Shown: positions 54,563 to 63,192 of the stretch, in pieces
Numbering within the stretch: the stretch's first letter is position 1
Layout of the letters: the number at the start of each line of letters is the position of its first letter
From: Tunturiibacter empetritectus
GTDB lineage: Bacteria; Acidobacteriota; Terriglobia; Terriglobales; Acidobacteriaceae
Assembly: GCF_013410875.1 (NCBI RefSeq)
Contig: NZ_JACCCU010000002.1
Span: 1,178,001 to 1,242,000 of the forward strand
Length of the DNA: 64,000 nt
Direction: 5' to 3'
Program-made: the position numbers and the translations under genes
Notes under the pieces: model-generated
Databases searched by the model: none
Seen by the model: the letters and a program-made list of their open reading frames with translations, nothing else
What the model was told of the DNA's origin: nothing

Positions 54563-55425
54563 ATGACGTCGATGAATAGAACAAAATCCACAGTTCGCAA
54601 TTTGCTCACGGCTATCGAGGCACCTCTCTACGATGTCGGTGTCCTCAGTGAGCGTGGAATGCTTCCAGGACTCGATGGCATCTCGGCCGCGGCGGTCCTC
54701 GACAGGCTTTCTCTGCTCAAGTACCGCAATGCCCACGGCTCGCACATCTACATACGCCCATCCGGGGAGCATCGTTTCACCACCCTCGACGATCTCCACG
54801 AGACCTCGCTTGCGAGGCTCGCGGCGGATGGTTTCAACCCATGCGCTGTTGTCGAGACCAGCGCCGGCAACTTTCAAGCCTGGCTCAAGCACCCGAGAAC
54901 GTTTCCGAAGCTCCTCGGAACCTTTGCCGCGCAGACATTGGCCGAGCGGTACGACGCCGACCCCAGCGCGGCGGACTGGAGGCGGTTTGGTCGGCTTCCC
55001 GGATTCACCACTGCAAACCGAAATACAGAAAGTCTGACGGCCTCTACCCTTTCGTGCGCCTGCTCAGCCACAGCGGACAGCAGTACCCAATGGCGGAGGC
55101 CTTCGAGCAGGAGATAAGGACGCTCTACCAGGTCCGCGAGCAGGAACACGAGGCAAAGCGTCTGCAAAGTTCTATTTCTCCCCGAAGGGGACCGAGGTTA
55201 TCGAACTTGTCTCTTGAGCGATTCCGAAGCTCAACCAGGTACCAGGATCGTCCCGCCGCCGCCGACATCGCTTTCTGTGTCGCCGCTTTTGCCAATGGCA
55301 TGACCGAGGACCGGATCGGATGTGCCCTTGAAGACGATTACCTCTCCCGCGATCCCAGCCTTTCCAAGCGAGCTGCCTACATCCGGAGAACCATGGAGAA
55401 GGCGAGAAGATGGGCCGAGCGATGA
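54563..55425 (+). pseudogene. RepB-like DNA primase / replication protein with frameshift
   Basis: The first frame reads FTTLDDLHETSLARLAADGF, PCAVVETSAGNFQAWLKHPR and ADWRRFGRLPGFTT, the pattern of RepB_primase-type replication proteins (VVETSxGNFQAWL, DWRxxGRLxGFTN). Near 55009-55011 the match moves to the frame CKPKYRKSDGLYPFVRLLSH, QQYPMAEAFEQEIRTLY, ending YIRRTMEKARRWAER. One lost base restores a protein of about 286 aa. Expected role is priming plasmid or ICE DNA synthesis. With its frameshift the module may no longer replicate by itself. Confidence 0.72.
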
Positions 55426-55795
55426 GCATCGATGCTGCATTTGCCCTTGTCATTTTTCCTCCCGTTTGTGGATGACACTTCTAGTTTCTGAGCTGGCTTT
55501 TGCGACTCGCGCCATGAGGGAAAGCCGTCGAACAGGGAGGCTCCCTTTCCGGTTTGCCTTTCTATCTGCGTTCAGCGTGCCGCGCTCAAGACACCCCCGC
55601 CCTTCGGACGCACGCTCTCCTTCCCAGAATCCGCTGCGCGCCTCCGTGAGGTGCGGACTCCTGCCCCCAGGCAAGCTGTGGTCCCCTTCCACAGATTCTA
55701 TTCAGTCGCCGAGGGAGGGGGTCGCGACGGCACACCCGTTGGGCAAGCATGTACCGCAGACAGCGGACAAACCAAAAGAACCGGAGCTAAACACC
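55426..55795. other. Intergenic leader of ssb copy 2
   Basis: About 370 bp of GC-rich, pyrimidine-rich DNA without a convincing gene. It resembles in composition the region in front of ardC (51100-51260) and probably carries the ssb promoter. Confidence 0.3.
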
Positions 55796-56167
55796 ATGTT
55801 CAACAAAGTTATCCTCATCGGCCGCCTCGGGCAGAACGCAGAAGCCAAAACCGCTCAGAACAACAAAGAGTACGTCACCCTCAACATCGCAACTCAGGAA
55901 AGCTGGAAGAACGACAAAGGCGAGTACGAAACCCGCACCGAATGGCATCGCGTCTTTGCCTGGAGGAATCTCTCGAAGTTCGCCAAGACCCTCCAGAAGG
56001 GGCAGCTCGTCACCCTGGAAGGCATTCTCCGGTATCGCGAGGTAGAGGATGAGGTCAAAGGGACCACCTTCAAGCACCGGATCGCGGAGATCCACGCCGT
56101 CAGCATGAAGCGGCTCTCGAAGTTCGAGGCCGCTGATGATCCTTCAGATGGAGCCGACGACGAATAG
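55796..56167 (+). CDS. ssb: Single-stranded DNA-binding protein, copy 2
   Basis: Starts MFNKVILIGRLGQNAEAKTA with GGAG ten bases upstream. Same 123-residue OB-fold protein as copy 1 (34936-35307), differing at about five positions (for example WHRVF/WHRVY, KGTTFK/KGATFK, RLSKFE/RLSKVE). It belongs to the ArdC/ParB/primase module and is the likely parent of copy 1. It coats ssDNA during plasmid replication or transfer. A hairpin follows the stop. Confidence 0.93.
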   Translation: MFNKVILIGRLGQNAEAKTAQNNKEYVTLNIATQESWKNDKGEYETRTEWHRVFAWRNLSKFAKTLQKGQLVTLEGILRYREVEDEVKGTTFKHRIAEIHAVSMKRLSKFEAADDPSDGADDE

Positions 56168-56178
56168 TCGCCGGCTAG

Positions 56179-56208
56179 AGTGGATGAGGTCGCGAGACCT
56201 TATCCACT
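56179..56208 (+). terminator. Hairpin after ssb copy 2
   Basis: AGTGGATGAGGTC (56179-56191) pairs with GACCTTATCCACT (56196-56208) around GCGA, with one G-T pair. It starts 12 bases after the ssb stop, the same place as the hairpin of copy 1. The stems share GTGGATGAG, but the loop sides differ. Confidence 0.55.
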
Positions 56209-56350
56209 CATCTCCGTTCAGCGTCGCTAAGTGAATCGGCGATTGCCACTCCTCGAGAAGGCGAACTCGATAGCTTCCGAGTTGTCACTTCGAAGGAGCG
56301 GTCATTTGAAGACCGTTTGCGTAGGGTCCGAGTAGGCCTATTGTCTAATC

Positions 56351-57544
56351 ATGGCTATTTTGGATTCCACCCAGATGAGCGATACGCAGGAAGCCGAGCG
56401 GATCAATCCCTTTCACCCGATTCCTGCGCCAGGCTTCGACATGGAGACGCCTTTGCAATTCCGGCTCTTCGATCCTCAAATCTGTGGCGAACTGCAGGAC
56501 GACTGGTTAGCTAATGCCGTCGAGTCGCATGGGATAATTCGGTCCGAGCTGGACGCGATGATCGACGGCAAGCTGTTGCGGCGCTGGAAAGACGGCGCCG
56601 GCTGTGAAGGCTTCTTGCTCTATACCGAGCAGCAAGCTCGGCTGGCAAAAAAACTGCAGGCGACCGGCCATTACAGCGATGCCGAGCTGCAGCACATCTT
56701 TAGTGAATGGAATGAATTTCTCGAGATACTTTCCGTCGATGATTTCGCTTACGACAGCATGGAAGTTGACGATTACGAAAACTGGCAGCGACGCACGCGC
56801 GAGATGACCGAGTTTTTTGCAAACGACATCATCCGGATGGACGACGGCTTTTGCCCTGTACCAGCCGAGCAGCTAGAGGCACACAAGGCGGACGCCCGGA
56901 AGCAACATGCCGAATGGCTACGGACACGAGACTATTTTGCGACGCGATTGGATGCTGATCTTAAGCCTCAACAACACCAAGGTTGGCGAAAGGCTCTTCA
57001 CGAGATCAGATTTAGCGATGAAATGTCACGCCTTTGGATGGCGCAACCCTTCAAGGCCCAAATTGAGCAGGGCTACAGTATTGAAGTCTCTTTTTATGGC
57101 TGGGAAACCAAAAACTTCACCGAAACCACATTTCGAAATATCAACTGGCGTTCCACCTTGGAGCGCTTCAAGGGAACACGGAACGAAGGCAAAATTTTCC
57201 CGCTGCGGACGCCCGACTTCAATCTGACCGAAAATGGTCTGGAATTGCTGAACAACCCCTCGCCAGAGGCCTATAAGGCACTTTATGAAAAATACCGCTT
57301 GGACGAGTTGTTTGCACTCGTCGCGGAACGAGGGCCCGCAATGTGGGAATGTGACTTGTCAGCGAAGGGCCGTGGCGCGTGTGCTGAGTGCAGCGCGGTC
57401 TTCGACCGCACCACGTCGAGTCGGCGGTACTGCAGCGAGGGTTGTCGCAGCCGCGCCAAAAGTCGGCGATGGCGGGAGAACGATCCTGAACGCGCCCGCC
57501 GGGCGCAGGCCAAGCACTACAAAGAAGCCTATCCGGGGGGGTAG
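56351..57544 (+). CDS. Uncharacterised protein with C-terminal zinc finger
   Basis: The 397-residue protein has no TM segment. Visible parts are FRLFDPQICGELQDDWLANA, CEGFLLYTEQQARLAKKLQA, a helical middle and a C-terminal Cys4 zinc knuckle (CAECSAVFDRTTSSRRYCSE, then GCRSRAKSRRWRENDPERAR), similar to CGNR/HTH-associated fingers that recognise DNA or RNA. It sits between the plasmid module and the reverse transcriptase, so it could be element cargo or a defence protein. No family recognised for the main body. Confidence 0.6.
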   Translation: MAILDSTQMSDTQEAERINPFHPIPAPGFDMETPLQFRLFDPQICGELQDDWLANAVESHGIIRSELDAMIDGKLLRRWKDGAGCEGFLLYTEQQARLAKKLQATGHYSDAELQHIFSEWNEFLEILSVDDFAYDSMEVDDYENWQRRTREMTEFFANDIIRMDDGFCPVPAEQLEAHKADARKQHAEWLRTRDYFATRLDADLKPQQHQGWRKALHEIRFSDEMSRLWMAQPFKAQIEQGYSIEVSFYGWETKNFTETTFRNINWRSTLERFKGTRNEGKIFPLRTPDFNLTENGLELLNNPSPEAYKALYEKYRLDELFALVAERGPAMWECDLSAKGRGACAECSAVFDRTTSSRRYCSEGCRSRAKSRRWRENDPERARRAQAKHYKEAYPGG

Positions 57545-57606
57545 GGGAGGCATCGGCGTCCCGGGCCAGCACCTTAGGTTCGAATTTGTCTTTGGAGGAA
57601 ACAATA

Positions 57607-57735
57607 ATGACGGTCTTGGCAAGCTTGATTTCCGATTATGGCTGGCCTGCCGGCGCAGCTGCTGCCCTAATCTACGTTCTAATGCGCAGCGAAATCCACA
57701 TTCACTATCCTGGTCGCACTCGCAAGCCCCAATGA
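57607..57735 (+). CDS. 42-residue single-TM small protein
   Basis: TTTGGAGGAAACAATA directly precedes ATG 57607, one of the best ribosome-binding sites in the window. The peptide MTVLASLISDYGWPAGAAAA continues LIYVLMRSEIHIHYPGRTRK and ends PQ. It has one hydrophobic helix (about residues 3-26) and a basic tail, like type I toxins and small phage-defence membrane peptides. It lies 146 bp upstream of the reverse transcriptase. Too short for homology judgement. Confidence 0.45.
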   Translation: MTVLASLISDYGWPAGAAAALIYVLMRSEIHIHYPGRTRKPQ

Positions 57736-57880
57736 ATCCGAGTCGTCACCTAGTCGCTTTTCTAACGAATGCGGATGAGAAAGACTCACCCACCGTTTGT
57801 TGTTAGGATACGTTGAGCTTGGAGGCCTTCTGAATTACCGGTTCTTGAAAGAGTTCCTAGTATGATTCAGCTGCCCCTAT

Positions 57881-59497
57881 ATGGCTCTCACGCTCGCAGC
57901 TTCCGGTAAATTGATCATCCATGATCTGATGACAAATGGGTACTTTCCTGACCGCATAATTCCGCCGGTTAATGCCTTAGGGATAACCGTCGCGTTGCCT
58001 GACATGATGAAACACATCCGTCCCATCATGTTAGGAATGCTTGCAAAGCAAGCTAACAAATTGCGGAGTCGATGCGTTACGCATTCTGTGCCGAAGCGCA
58101 AACACCTGCGCAGGTCACTGTCGATTCCGAATCCGCTTCATCAATTGATGGCCGCGGCACAGATTGCACACGATTGGAAGGATATTTACAAATTCTGCCG
58201 GCAATCTCCTTTGTCGTTAAGCATGCCCGTGCTGGGTACAGATAGAGCAGTAGAGTCGCAGAATGACCTCAACAAACAGCCATTTTTCAGAGCTCAGAGA
58301 TCGGTAGGAGCTCGCTTTCTGCTCAAGACGGACATCGCGCGTTTTTATCCATCGATCTACACTCACAGCATTCCCTGGGCTCTACATGGCAAAGCCGCCG
58401 CAAGAGCGGATAAGAAGTACGCACTATTCGGAAATCGAATCGATTTATGGACGCGAGAGTCCCAAGACAAACAAACTGGCGGAATCCCGATCGGACCTGA
58501 CACCTCATTTATCATCGGAGAAATAATCGGTACTGCTCTCGACCTCGAACTTCAAAAAAAGCTGCCCAACATCAAGGGCACGCGATCCATCGATGACTAT
58601 AACTTATATCTTGGGTCGATCTCTGAAGCTGAAACAGCTTTGGCGGTTCTTCACGGTGTTGCCAAACAATATGAGCTGGAGATAAACGATCCTAAGACGG
58701 AGATCATCTCGCTACCGGACAGGTTCGAGCCAGCCTGGAAGAGCGACCTTCGTGGACTTGTGATACGCGATAGCGGACAGCCTCAGGCAACGGATCTTTT
58801 GAGTCTCTTCGACCGCGCCTATGAACACGCAAAAAACTTCCCTACCGATAACGTACTGACCTACGCTGCGAAACAAGTATTAAGCGCGAAACTTGCCGAA
58901 GAGAACTGGATCTTCTGCGAATCCTTGCTACTGAGGGCCGCGCTAGGGGAACCGACAATGCTTTCAGTTGTGGGTGACGTTTACGATCATTATCCAGCAT
59001 TCCATAAAAATAATGGAGCCTTGACTAGCGCATTGGAGAGTATTTGCTCGTATCACGCGCCACTTCAACAAGGAAACGAGGTCTCGTGGGCGCTGTGGCT
59101 TGCGAAGAAGATGGGCGTCTTCATCTCGCGAACCGTTGGGGATAAGATAGCGGCTGTCGACGACGACATCGTCGCCCTAATAGGACTGGATCTCATTGAA
59201 CGAGGTTTCTTGCAAACGTCAAAGCTAACGCTCTGGCGCAGCCGTATGAACGCGACCCATTTATATGAGGACCACTGGTTGCTTGCTTATGAAGCACACG
59301 AGCATGGTTGGGCGGTAGCCAAAACTGACTACATCGCGAACGATGAGTTTTTTAGCATTTTGCAGAAGCATGGAGTCAGATTTTACGGCGGAAATTTGGC
59401 GCCGACTGCTAGTTATTACGGTTATAGCGATGATGGAGACGTCCCAGACGAGACTGAAGAGTTTATTGAGGATGAGCCGGAAGTCACACCTATTTAA
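57881..59497 (+). CDS. Orphan reverse transcriptase, Abi/DRT (unknown-group)-like
   Basis: The 538-residue protein contains RT motif A as RFLLKTDIARFYPSIYTHSI (Asp151), motif B as TGGIPIGPDTSFIIGEIIGT (201-220) and motif C as GTRSIDDYNLYLGS (Asp238/Asp239, where retroviral RTs have YxDD). IPxGP and RxxDDY, with the lack of intron maturase or retron RNA features, point to the Abi/UG group of defence-associated RTs. Residues 290-538 form a helical extension like the alphaRep region of AbiK or DRTs, ending in an acidic tail. No msr/msd-like structure or maturase is visible. ATG 57881 has no good RBS. Likely phage defence; DRT class not assigned. Confidence 0.78.
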   Translation: MALTLAASGKLIIHDLMTNGYFPDRIIPPVNALGITVALPDMMKHIRPIMLGMLAKQANKLRSRCVTHSVPKRKHLRRSLSIPNPLHQLMAAAQIAHDWKDIYKFCRQSPLSLSMPVLGTDRAVESQNDLNKQPFFRAQRSVGARFLLKTDIARFYPSIYTHSIPWALHGKAAARADKKYALFGNRIDLWTRESQDKQTGGIPIGPDTSFIIGEIIGTALDLELQKKLPNIKGTRSIDDYNLYLGSISEAETALAVLHGVAKQYELEINDPKTEIISLPDRFEPAWKSDLRGLVIRDSGQPQATDLLSLFDRAYEHAKNFPTDNVLTYAAKQVLSAKLAEENWIFCESLLLRAALGEPTMLSVVGDVYDHYPAFHKNNGALTSALESICSYHAPLQQGNEVSWALWLAKKMGVFISRTVGDKIAAVDDDIVALIGLDLIERGFLQTSKLTLWRSRMNATHLYEDHWLLAYEAHEHGWAVAKTDYIANDEFFSILQKHGVRFYGGNLAPTASYYGYSDDGDVPDETEEFIEDEPEVTPI

Positions 59498-59638
59498 TCA
59501 TTCAAATCGGCACGAGTGTTGAGAATTATCTGGTGGGCAGCGCACCGCGTGAAGATCACGGACTACAGATCAGATTGTCCGATTTTAGTGCGGCCCGGCA
59601 TGTCGAAGCGGCGCGGCCTCGCTCCACCGAAGTGCACG

Positions 59639-60352
59639 TCAGACAAGCCACCGTGCGTAGGCTTGCATGTCGATCGCCGGAACCGTACCGCATGCCTGCA
59701 ACTGCGTGATGAAAGCAAGCAGGAATGACGTTGCCGCTTTATCGTGCGGCTCCGATACTAGACAACCGGCGGCGGTGCATCCAAAAGTTCCGTAGGTGGC
59801 AATACAGCCCAGATCGAGGCGCCCGTCCGACTGATCGGCTGTCAGCGCACGCGATAAGGTCTTATCGATTGGCTTTTTCCATCGGCAGTCGAACGCGAGG
59901 AAGCCGCCTAGTATCGGCTGCAGTGCCTTCTTGCGCGGACCATCTATGGTTTGAATTGCGACACTGGTGCGCTGAAGGTTCCTCACACTGGCAATCTTTT
60001 TCTGAGCGTATTTTATGTACGAACCCGTAATTTCCTGCTTCGATTCAAAGACTGCATAGACCGCTTCCGCCGGTATAACCGTTTCGTTCTTATGCGTGAA
60101 AATCAACGGTGAATATTGACGGTCGTAGATAACAACGTCGATCTGTTCGCTGAACTTGCCGCGACTGTCAACAACGGTAGCCGTCATGGCGCGGTAGCGC
60201 TCAGGCAAATACGTTTCGAATAGAGAAAGCCAGACCGCCTGGCTTCCGTCACCAAGCGCGACCGGATGGCCTAGGGTTTCGCGCGCAGTTTTTAGATCCT
60301 GTGCGACGCGCTCATGAAGACCCTTCATTAACTTCGGCAATGACCATTTCAT
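59639..60352 (-). CDS. DUF6602-like putative PD-(D/E)XK nuclease
   Basis: The 237-residue protein has a helical start (KLMKGLHERVAQDLKTARET) and the core SRGKFSEQIDVVIYDRQYSP, with AEAVYAVFESKQEITGSYIK. Asp72 followed by Glu103-x-Lys105 on adjacent strands gives a PD-(D/E)XK-type site. This layout fits DUF6602. Its start overlaps the nucleotidyltransferase stop (ATGA), so both are made from one mRNA. It may be an effector or a processing enzyme of the predicted defence operon. Confidence 0.68.
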   Translation of the reverse strand: MKWSLPKLMKGLHERVAQDLKTARETLGHPVALGDGSQAVWLSLFETYLPERYRAMTATVVDSRGKFSEQIDVVIYDRQYSPLIFTHKNETVIPAEAVYAVFESKQEITGSYIKYAQKKIASVRNLQRTSVAIQTIDGPRKKALQPILGGFLAFDCRWKKPIDKTLSRALTADQSDGRLDLGCIATYGTFGCTAAGCLVSEPHDKAATSFLLAFITQLQACGTVPAIDMQAYARWLV

Positions 60353-61110
60353 TTGACTATCTCATTCCAGTTGGCGGCATTACGCGCCGCTTTGGCGGCC
60401 GCGATGATCTTCAGCTTTTCGCCATCGGTCACGTCGTCCGATATGAAGTTGTTCGAATTGGCCGGGTCGACGACGCGAACCGTGGCAAAAGTATCTCGCA
60501 GATATTCAAAAACGATTTGCACTCGCCGCCCCAGCGTATAGCCAGTCTGAAGTGAAAGCGCCTTGATGACCGTCAATTCAAGGTAGAAAGAAGGAAAATC
60601 CAACTTCTTTTGATTGCGCCAGAGCTTTAAAATCCGTATCTCCTGCTGGCAATTCGCGGCCCGGACATAATTAATATGTGTGACCACATTCGTCTTGGTC
60701 CACTCCCCGCCGTTGCGGCGATACAGGCTGTGATCGTTAAGCAGAGGGTTTTGACGCTTCGCAGGCACAAGGTCGACCGAAAAGCCCTGGACCTTGATAT
60801 TCAGGGAGACATTTTGCCGCATCGGCGCATAGCCGACCTGCGTCAGCTTGGTAAAGAGTAGGGCGTGAATTTCTTTTAGGGATTCCTTAGTCGTCTCGGA
60901 AAGGGAGATAAATAAATCGATATCCGTACCGCTCAGAATTGCGGTGCCTTTCATAAAAGAGCCGCTTGGATGAACCGCCAAAAGCTGGCTGCCTGCCCAT
61001 TCCCAAAATATCGGCATCAGGGTCGCCTGCACGGCCAGGACCGGCGAAGTCGTACCGGTGTTGACCGCCTCGCGGACGAGAAGCATATTCAAATATTCGT
61101 CAGCGGTCAT
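60349..61110 (-). CDS. CD-NTase-like / OAS-type nucleotidyltransferase
   Basis: The 253-residue protein has the polymerase-beta NTase signature VHPSGSFMKGTAILSGTDID followed by LFISL (Gly-Ser at 50-51; Asp63 and Asp65) and a third Asp at 113 in FSVDLVPAKRQ. The C-terminal helical part has RILKLWRNQKKLDFPSFYLE. This is the arrangement of OAS/cGAS-type CD-NTases and archaeal CCA enzymes. The small size and neighbours favour a CD-NTase making a cyclic or linear oligonucleotide signal. It overlaps the DUF6602 gene and follows the two-TM gene by 61 bp. Confidence 0.75.
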   Translation of the reverse strand: MTADEYLNMLLVREAVNTGTTSPVLAVQATLMPIFWEWAGSQLLAVHPSGSFMKGTAILSGTDIDLFISLSETTKESLKEIHALLFTKLTQVGYAPMRQNVSLNIKVQGFSVDLVPAKRQNPLLNDHSLYRRNGGEWTKTNVVTHINYVRAANCQQEIRILKLWRNQKKLDFPSFYLELTVIKALSLQTGYTLGRRVQIVFEYLRDTFATVRVVDPANSNNFISDDVTDGEKLKIIAAAKAARNAANWNEIVK

Positions 61111-61171
61111 AGCTCATCTTCGCACGCCAAAGGGAATCTACAACTGCAAACCTTGACACTAGCGCGGTACG

Positions 61172-61909
61172 CTATAAATCGTAATAACCGATGCTGAGAT
61201 AACGATGATTGATATGTGTCGGGTAATTGTCGTCGAAGGTCCAGCCCTCTTGTTGCAGCCGCGTCTTCCATCGGCGCTGCTTGCGGTCAAAGCCATACCA
61301 GAGGGACGCAGTTTCATTCCACCGACGTGTATGCTCGTGCATGAAACCATAGGGCAAAAACCTGAGCACAATAGTGTTGTCATAAGCTAGCTGCCGATCG
61401 CGCAGCGCCTGGTCGAGCTGCAGGCTGTGGGCCTTCCACCATTCTCGTTGCACATGCGCGCCAAACTGATAGCCGTCTCGCGCCGGCCGCAGGAAAAAGG
61501 TCGGGCCGTCGTTGATTTCGCCGGGGCCTGTCCTCCAAGTAGGTGCACCGCAGGGAATATCCTTGTATAAATCTAGCTTCACGCTATAGGCGCGTTGATC
61601 GGAACGGGCAAAAATCGCGGCGTTGATCGCCGTCAGACTGACGTTCTCGAACTTCGGCCCTTCGGCCGGCGTTAGCTTCAGATCTTCCCACAATGCATCG
61701 TAGTTGACTCCGAAAATGAGGCGATAAGGCTTGAACGCGGCGAGCTCCTTCAGGGCGTAGAGCCATAGGCCGATAATCGTGAAAGCGCAGCCTAACAGGA
61801 TAGACGCCGCAAAACTGAGGTCACTATAGTAGTGCAATAAGGTGGCGGCGGCAGCAGCAAGGGCGATAAGGCCCAAGCGCTCGATCAGAACACCTGCAAT
61901 TTTTCTCAT
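61172..61909 (-). CDS. Two-TM membrane protein, candidate effector of the NTase operon
   Basis: Residues about 7-28 (VLIERLGLIALAAAAATLLH) and 33-53 (ASILLGCAFTIIGLWLYALK) are TM helices. A soluble domain of about 190 residues follows (YRLIFGVNYDALWEDLKLTP, REWWKAHSLQLDQALRDRQL, TIVLRFLPYGFMHEHTRRWN). The layout is like 2TM CBASS effectors such as Cap15, but I see no sequence resemblance to them. As first gene of the minus-strand trio it could depolarise the membrane when it binds the NTase product. Inference from context. Confidence 0.6.
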   Translation of the reverse strand: MRKIAGVLIERLGLIALAAAAATLLHYYSDLSFAASILLGCAFTIIGLWLYALKELAAFKPYRLIFGVNYDALWEDLKLTPAEGPKFENVSLTAINAAIFARSDQRAYSVKLDLYKDIPCGAPTWRTGPGEINDGPTFFLRPARDGYQFGAHVQREWWKAHSLQLDQALRDRQLAYDNTIVLRFLPYGFMHEHTRRWNETASLWYGFDRKQRRWKTRLQQEGWTFDDNYPTHINHRYLSIGYYDL

Positions 61910-62217
61910 GCCCGGATGTTACAAGTGCCGGCCGTTTATTCGAAGTTTTTAGCGCGCCTGGCGCGAAAACCTTTCGGCGAATCCCGAAAATTGAGGACGG
62001 TATCTGAATCCGGGGGGTATACTTTCCGGCGTTTGAGTGCGGCTGACAAGTGGGACAATGGTTCCGACAATGCTCATCATCGAGTAGGATGCACACAGTG
62101 TCTCTGCCTGTAACTGAGGGACGTTCGTGCTGCCTAGTCGACTAGCAGATACGCCATAAAAGCCTCAAATTTTGCGCCAGATAGCGATCAAAGCTACAGA
62201 TCGAGAGACCACACCAA
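61910..62217. promoter_or_regulatory. Divergent promoter region with CTAGTCGACTAG palindrome
   Basis: About 300 bp separate the NTase operon (leftward) from the HEPN-like gene (rightward). It contains the perfect 12-bp palindrome CTAGTCGACTAG at 62134-62145, about 73 bp before the HEPN start, a possible operator. Nothing else recognised. Confidence 0.35.
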
Positions 62218-63141
62218 ATGGCAGAGAAACACGTGAGGCGCACCTACTACCTCGAAGACGGCACACCGGTCGGTATCGGAACACTACGGAAGCTCAGCAA
62301 ACAAAAGCAGATGGAAGTAATGCGTGCCTGGTTCTTTAAGCATTACAGCGACCCACTGATCCTACCCTATGACAGTTCGGAAGGTGGATATCAATGGATT
62401 TGGGGTGGACCATTCGGCGCGAAAGATGAGCTACGCGACGAATTTTCCGGAGCGACCAAGGACTCAGCTTTAGATGAGCTCGCCGATGAGCTGACAGAAC
62501 AGAATTTTGAATGGTCGGCCAATCCCGATTCTCTTCCACAGGATGAAGCCGAAGTTGTTGACCTCAGCTCTTTGCCCCTGACTCCTCACGACATTCTTGA
62601 GCTGAGCCTGGATGAAATCGAGGCAGCGACAAGGCTAAAACAATTGGGTGAAAGCGAACAGTTCATGCGCCGACTACTGTTCGCAAATGCGATCACGGCC
62701 TTGGAAACCTACCTGGCTGACAGGTTCAGGCAAGAGATAAAGGGCGACGCGGAGCTCGTTCAAAAGTTTGTCGAGACAGACCCTAAGTTGAAAGATCATA
62801 AGATTCTCCTCAGCGCAGCCGCCGCAACTGCTAGGAACCTAGAAACATTGGTTTTCGACCAACTCGGAGAGGTGATCTGGCACAGGCTCGCTACCGTGAG
62901 CGCCATGTACAAAGACACACTTGATATCACGTTTCCGAAGAATCTTGGCGCTTTGTACAAAGCCGTTCTCCAGAGGCATGACATTGTGCATCGTAACGGC
63001 AAATCTAAAGCCGGTGAAATGGGTTTGTGGGACAACACCGCCATACTTGCCTTGGTCGCTAAAGTCCGAGAACTGGCGGCTCAGCTGGAACAGGCTTTGA
63101 AGATACGCATACTATCCAATGATGTTCTTGTCGAACCGTAA
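62218..63141 (+). CDS. HEPN-like protein (Rx4H)
   Basis: The 307-residue acidic protein has a C-terminal helical domain with RRLLFANAITALETYLADRF and QRHDIVHRNGKSKAGEMGLW. Arg253-x4-His258 (RHDIVH) is the HEPN RNase motif, and RHDIVHRNG is a hallmark of this group. The N-terminal 120 residues (TYYLEDGTPVGIGTLRKLSK) are not recognised. HEPN proteins are toxins or RNases in abortive infection. It is divergent from the NTase operon, in the same defence-like island. Confidence 0.68.
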   Translation: MAEKHVRRTYYLEDGTPVGIGTLRKLSKQKQMEVMRAWFFKHYSDPLILPYDSSEGGYQWIWGGPFGAKDELRDEFSGATKDSALDELADELTEQNFEWSANPDSLPQDEAEVVDLSSLPLTPHDILELSLDEIEAATRLKQLGESEQFMRRLLFANAITALETYLADRFRQEIKGDAELVQKFVETDPKLKDHKILLSAAAATARNLETLVFDQLGEVIWHRLATVSAMYKDTLDITFPKNLGALYKAVLQRHDIVHRNGKSKAGEMGLWDNTAILALVAKVRELAAQLEQALKIRILSNDVLVEP

Positions 63142-63192
63142 ACGAGGACTATTCACATCGCTCAGTCGACGTTAGAAGACACTTGAATACTC

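Noticed and set aside
57881..59497. Group II intron or retron
   Set aside because: No maturase/HNH domain follows the RT, and no domain V or msr/msd-like structure is evident next to it.
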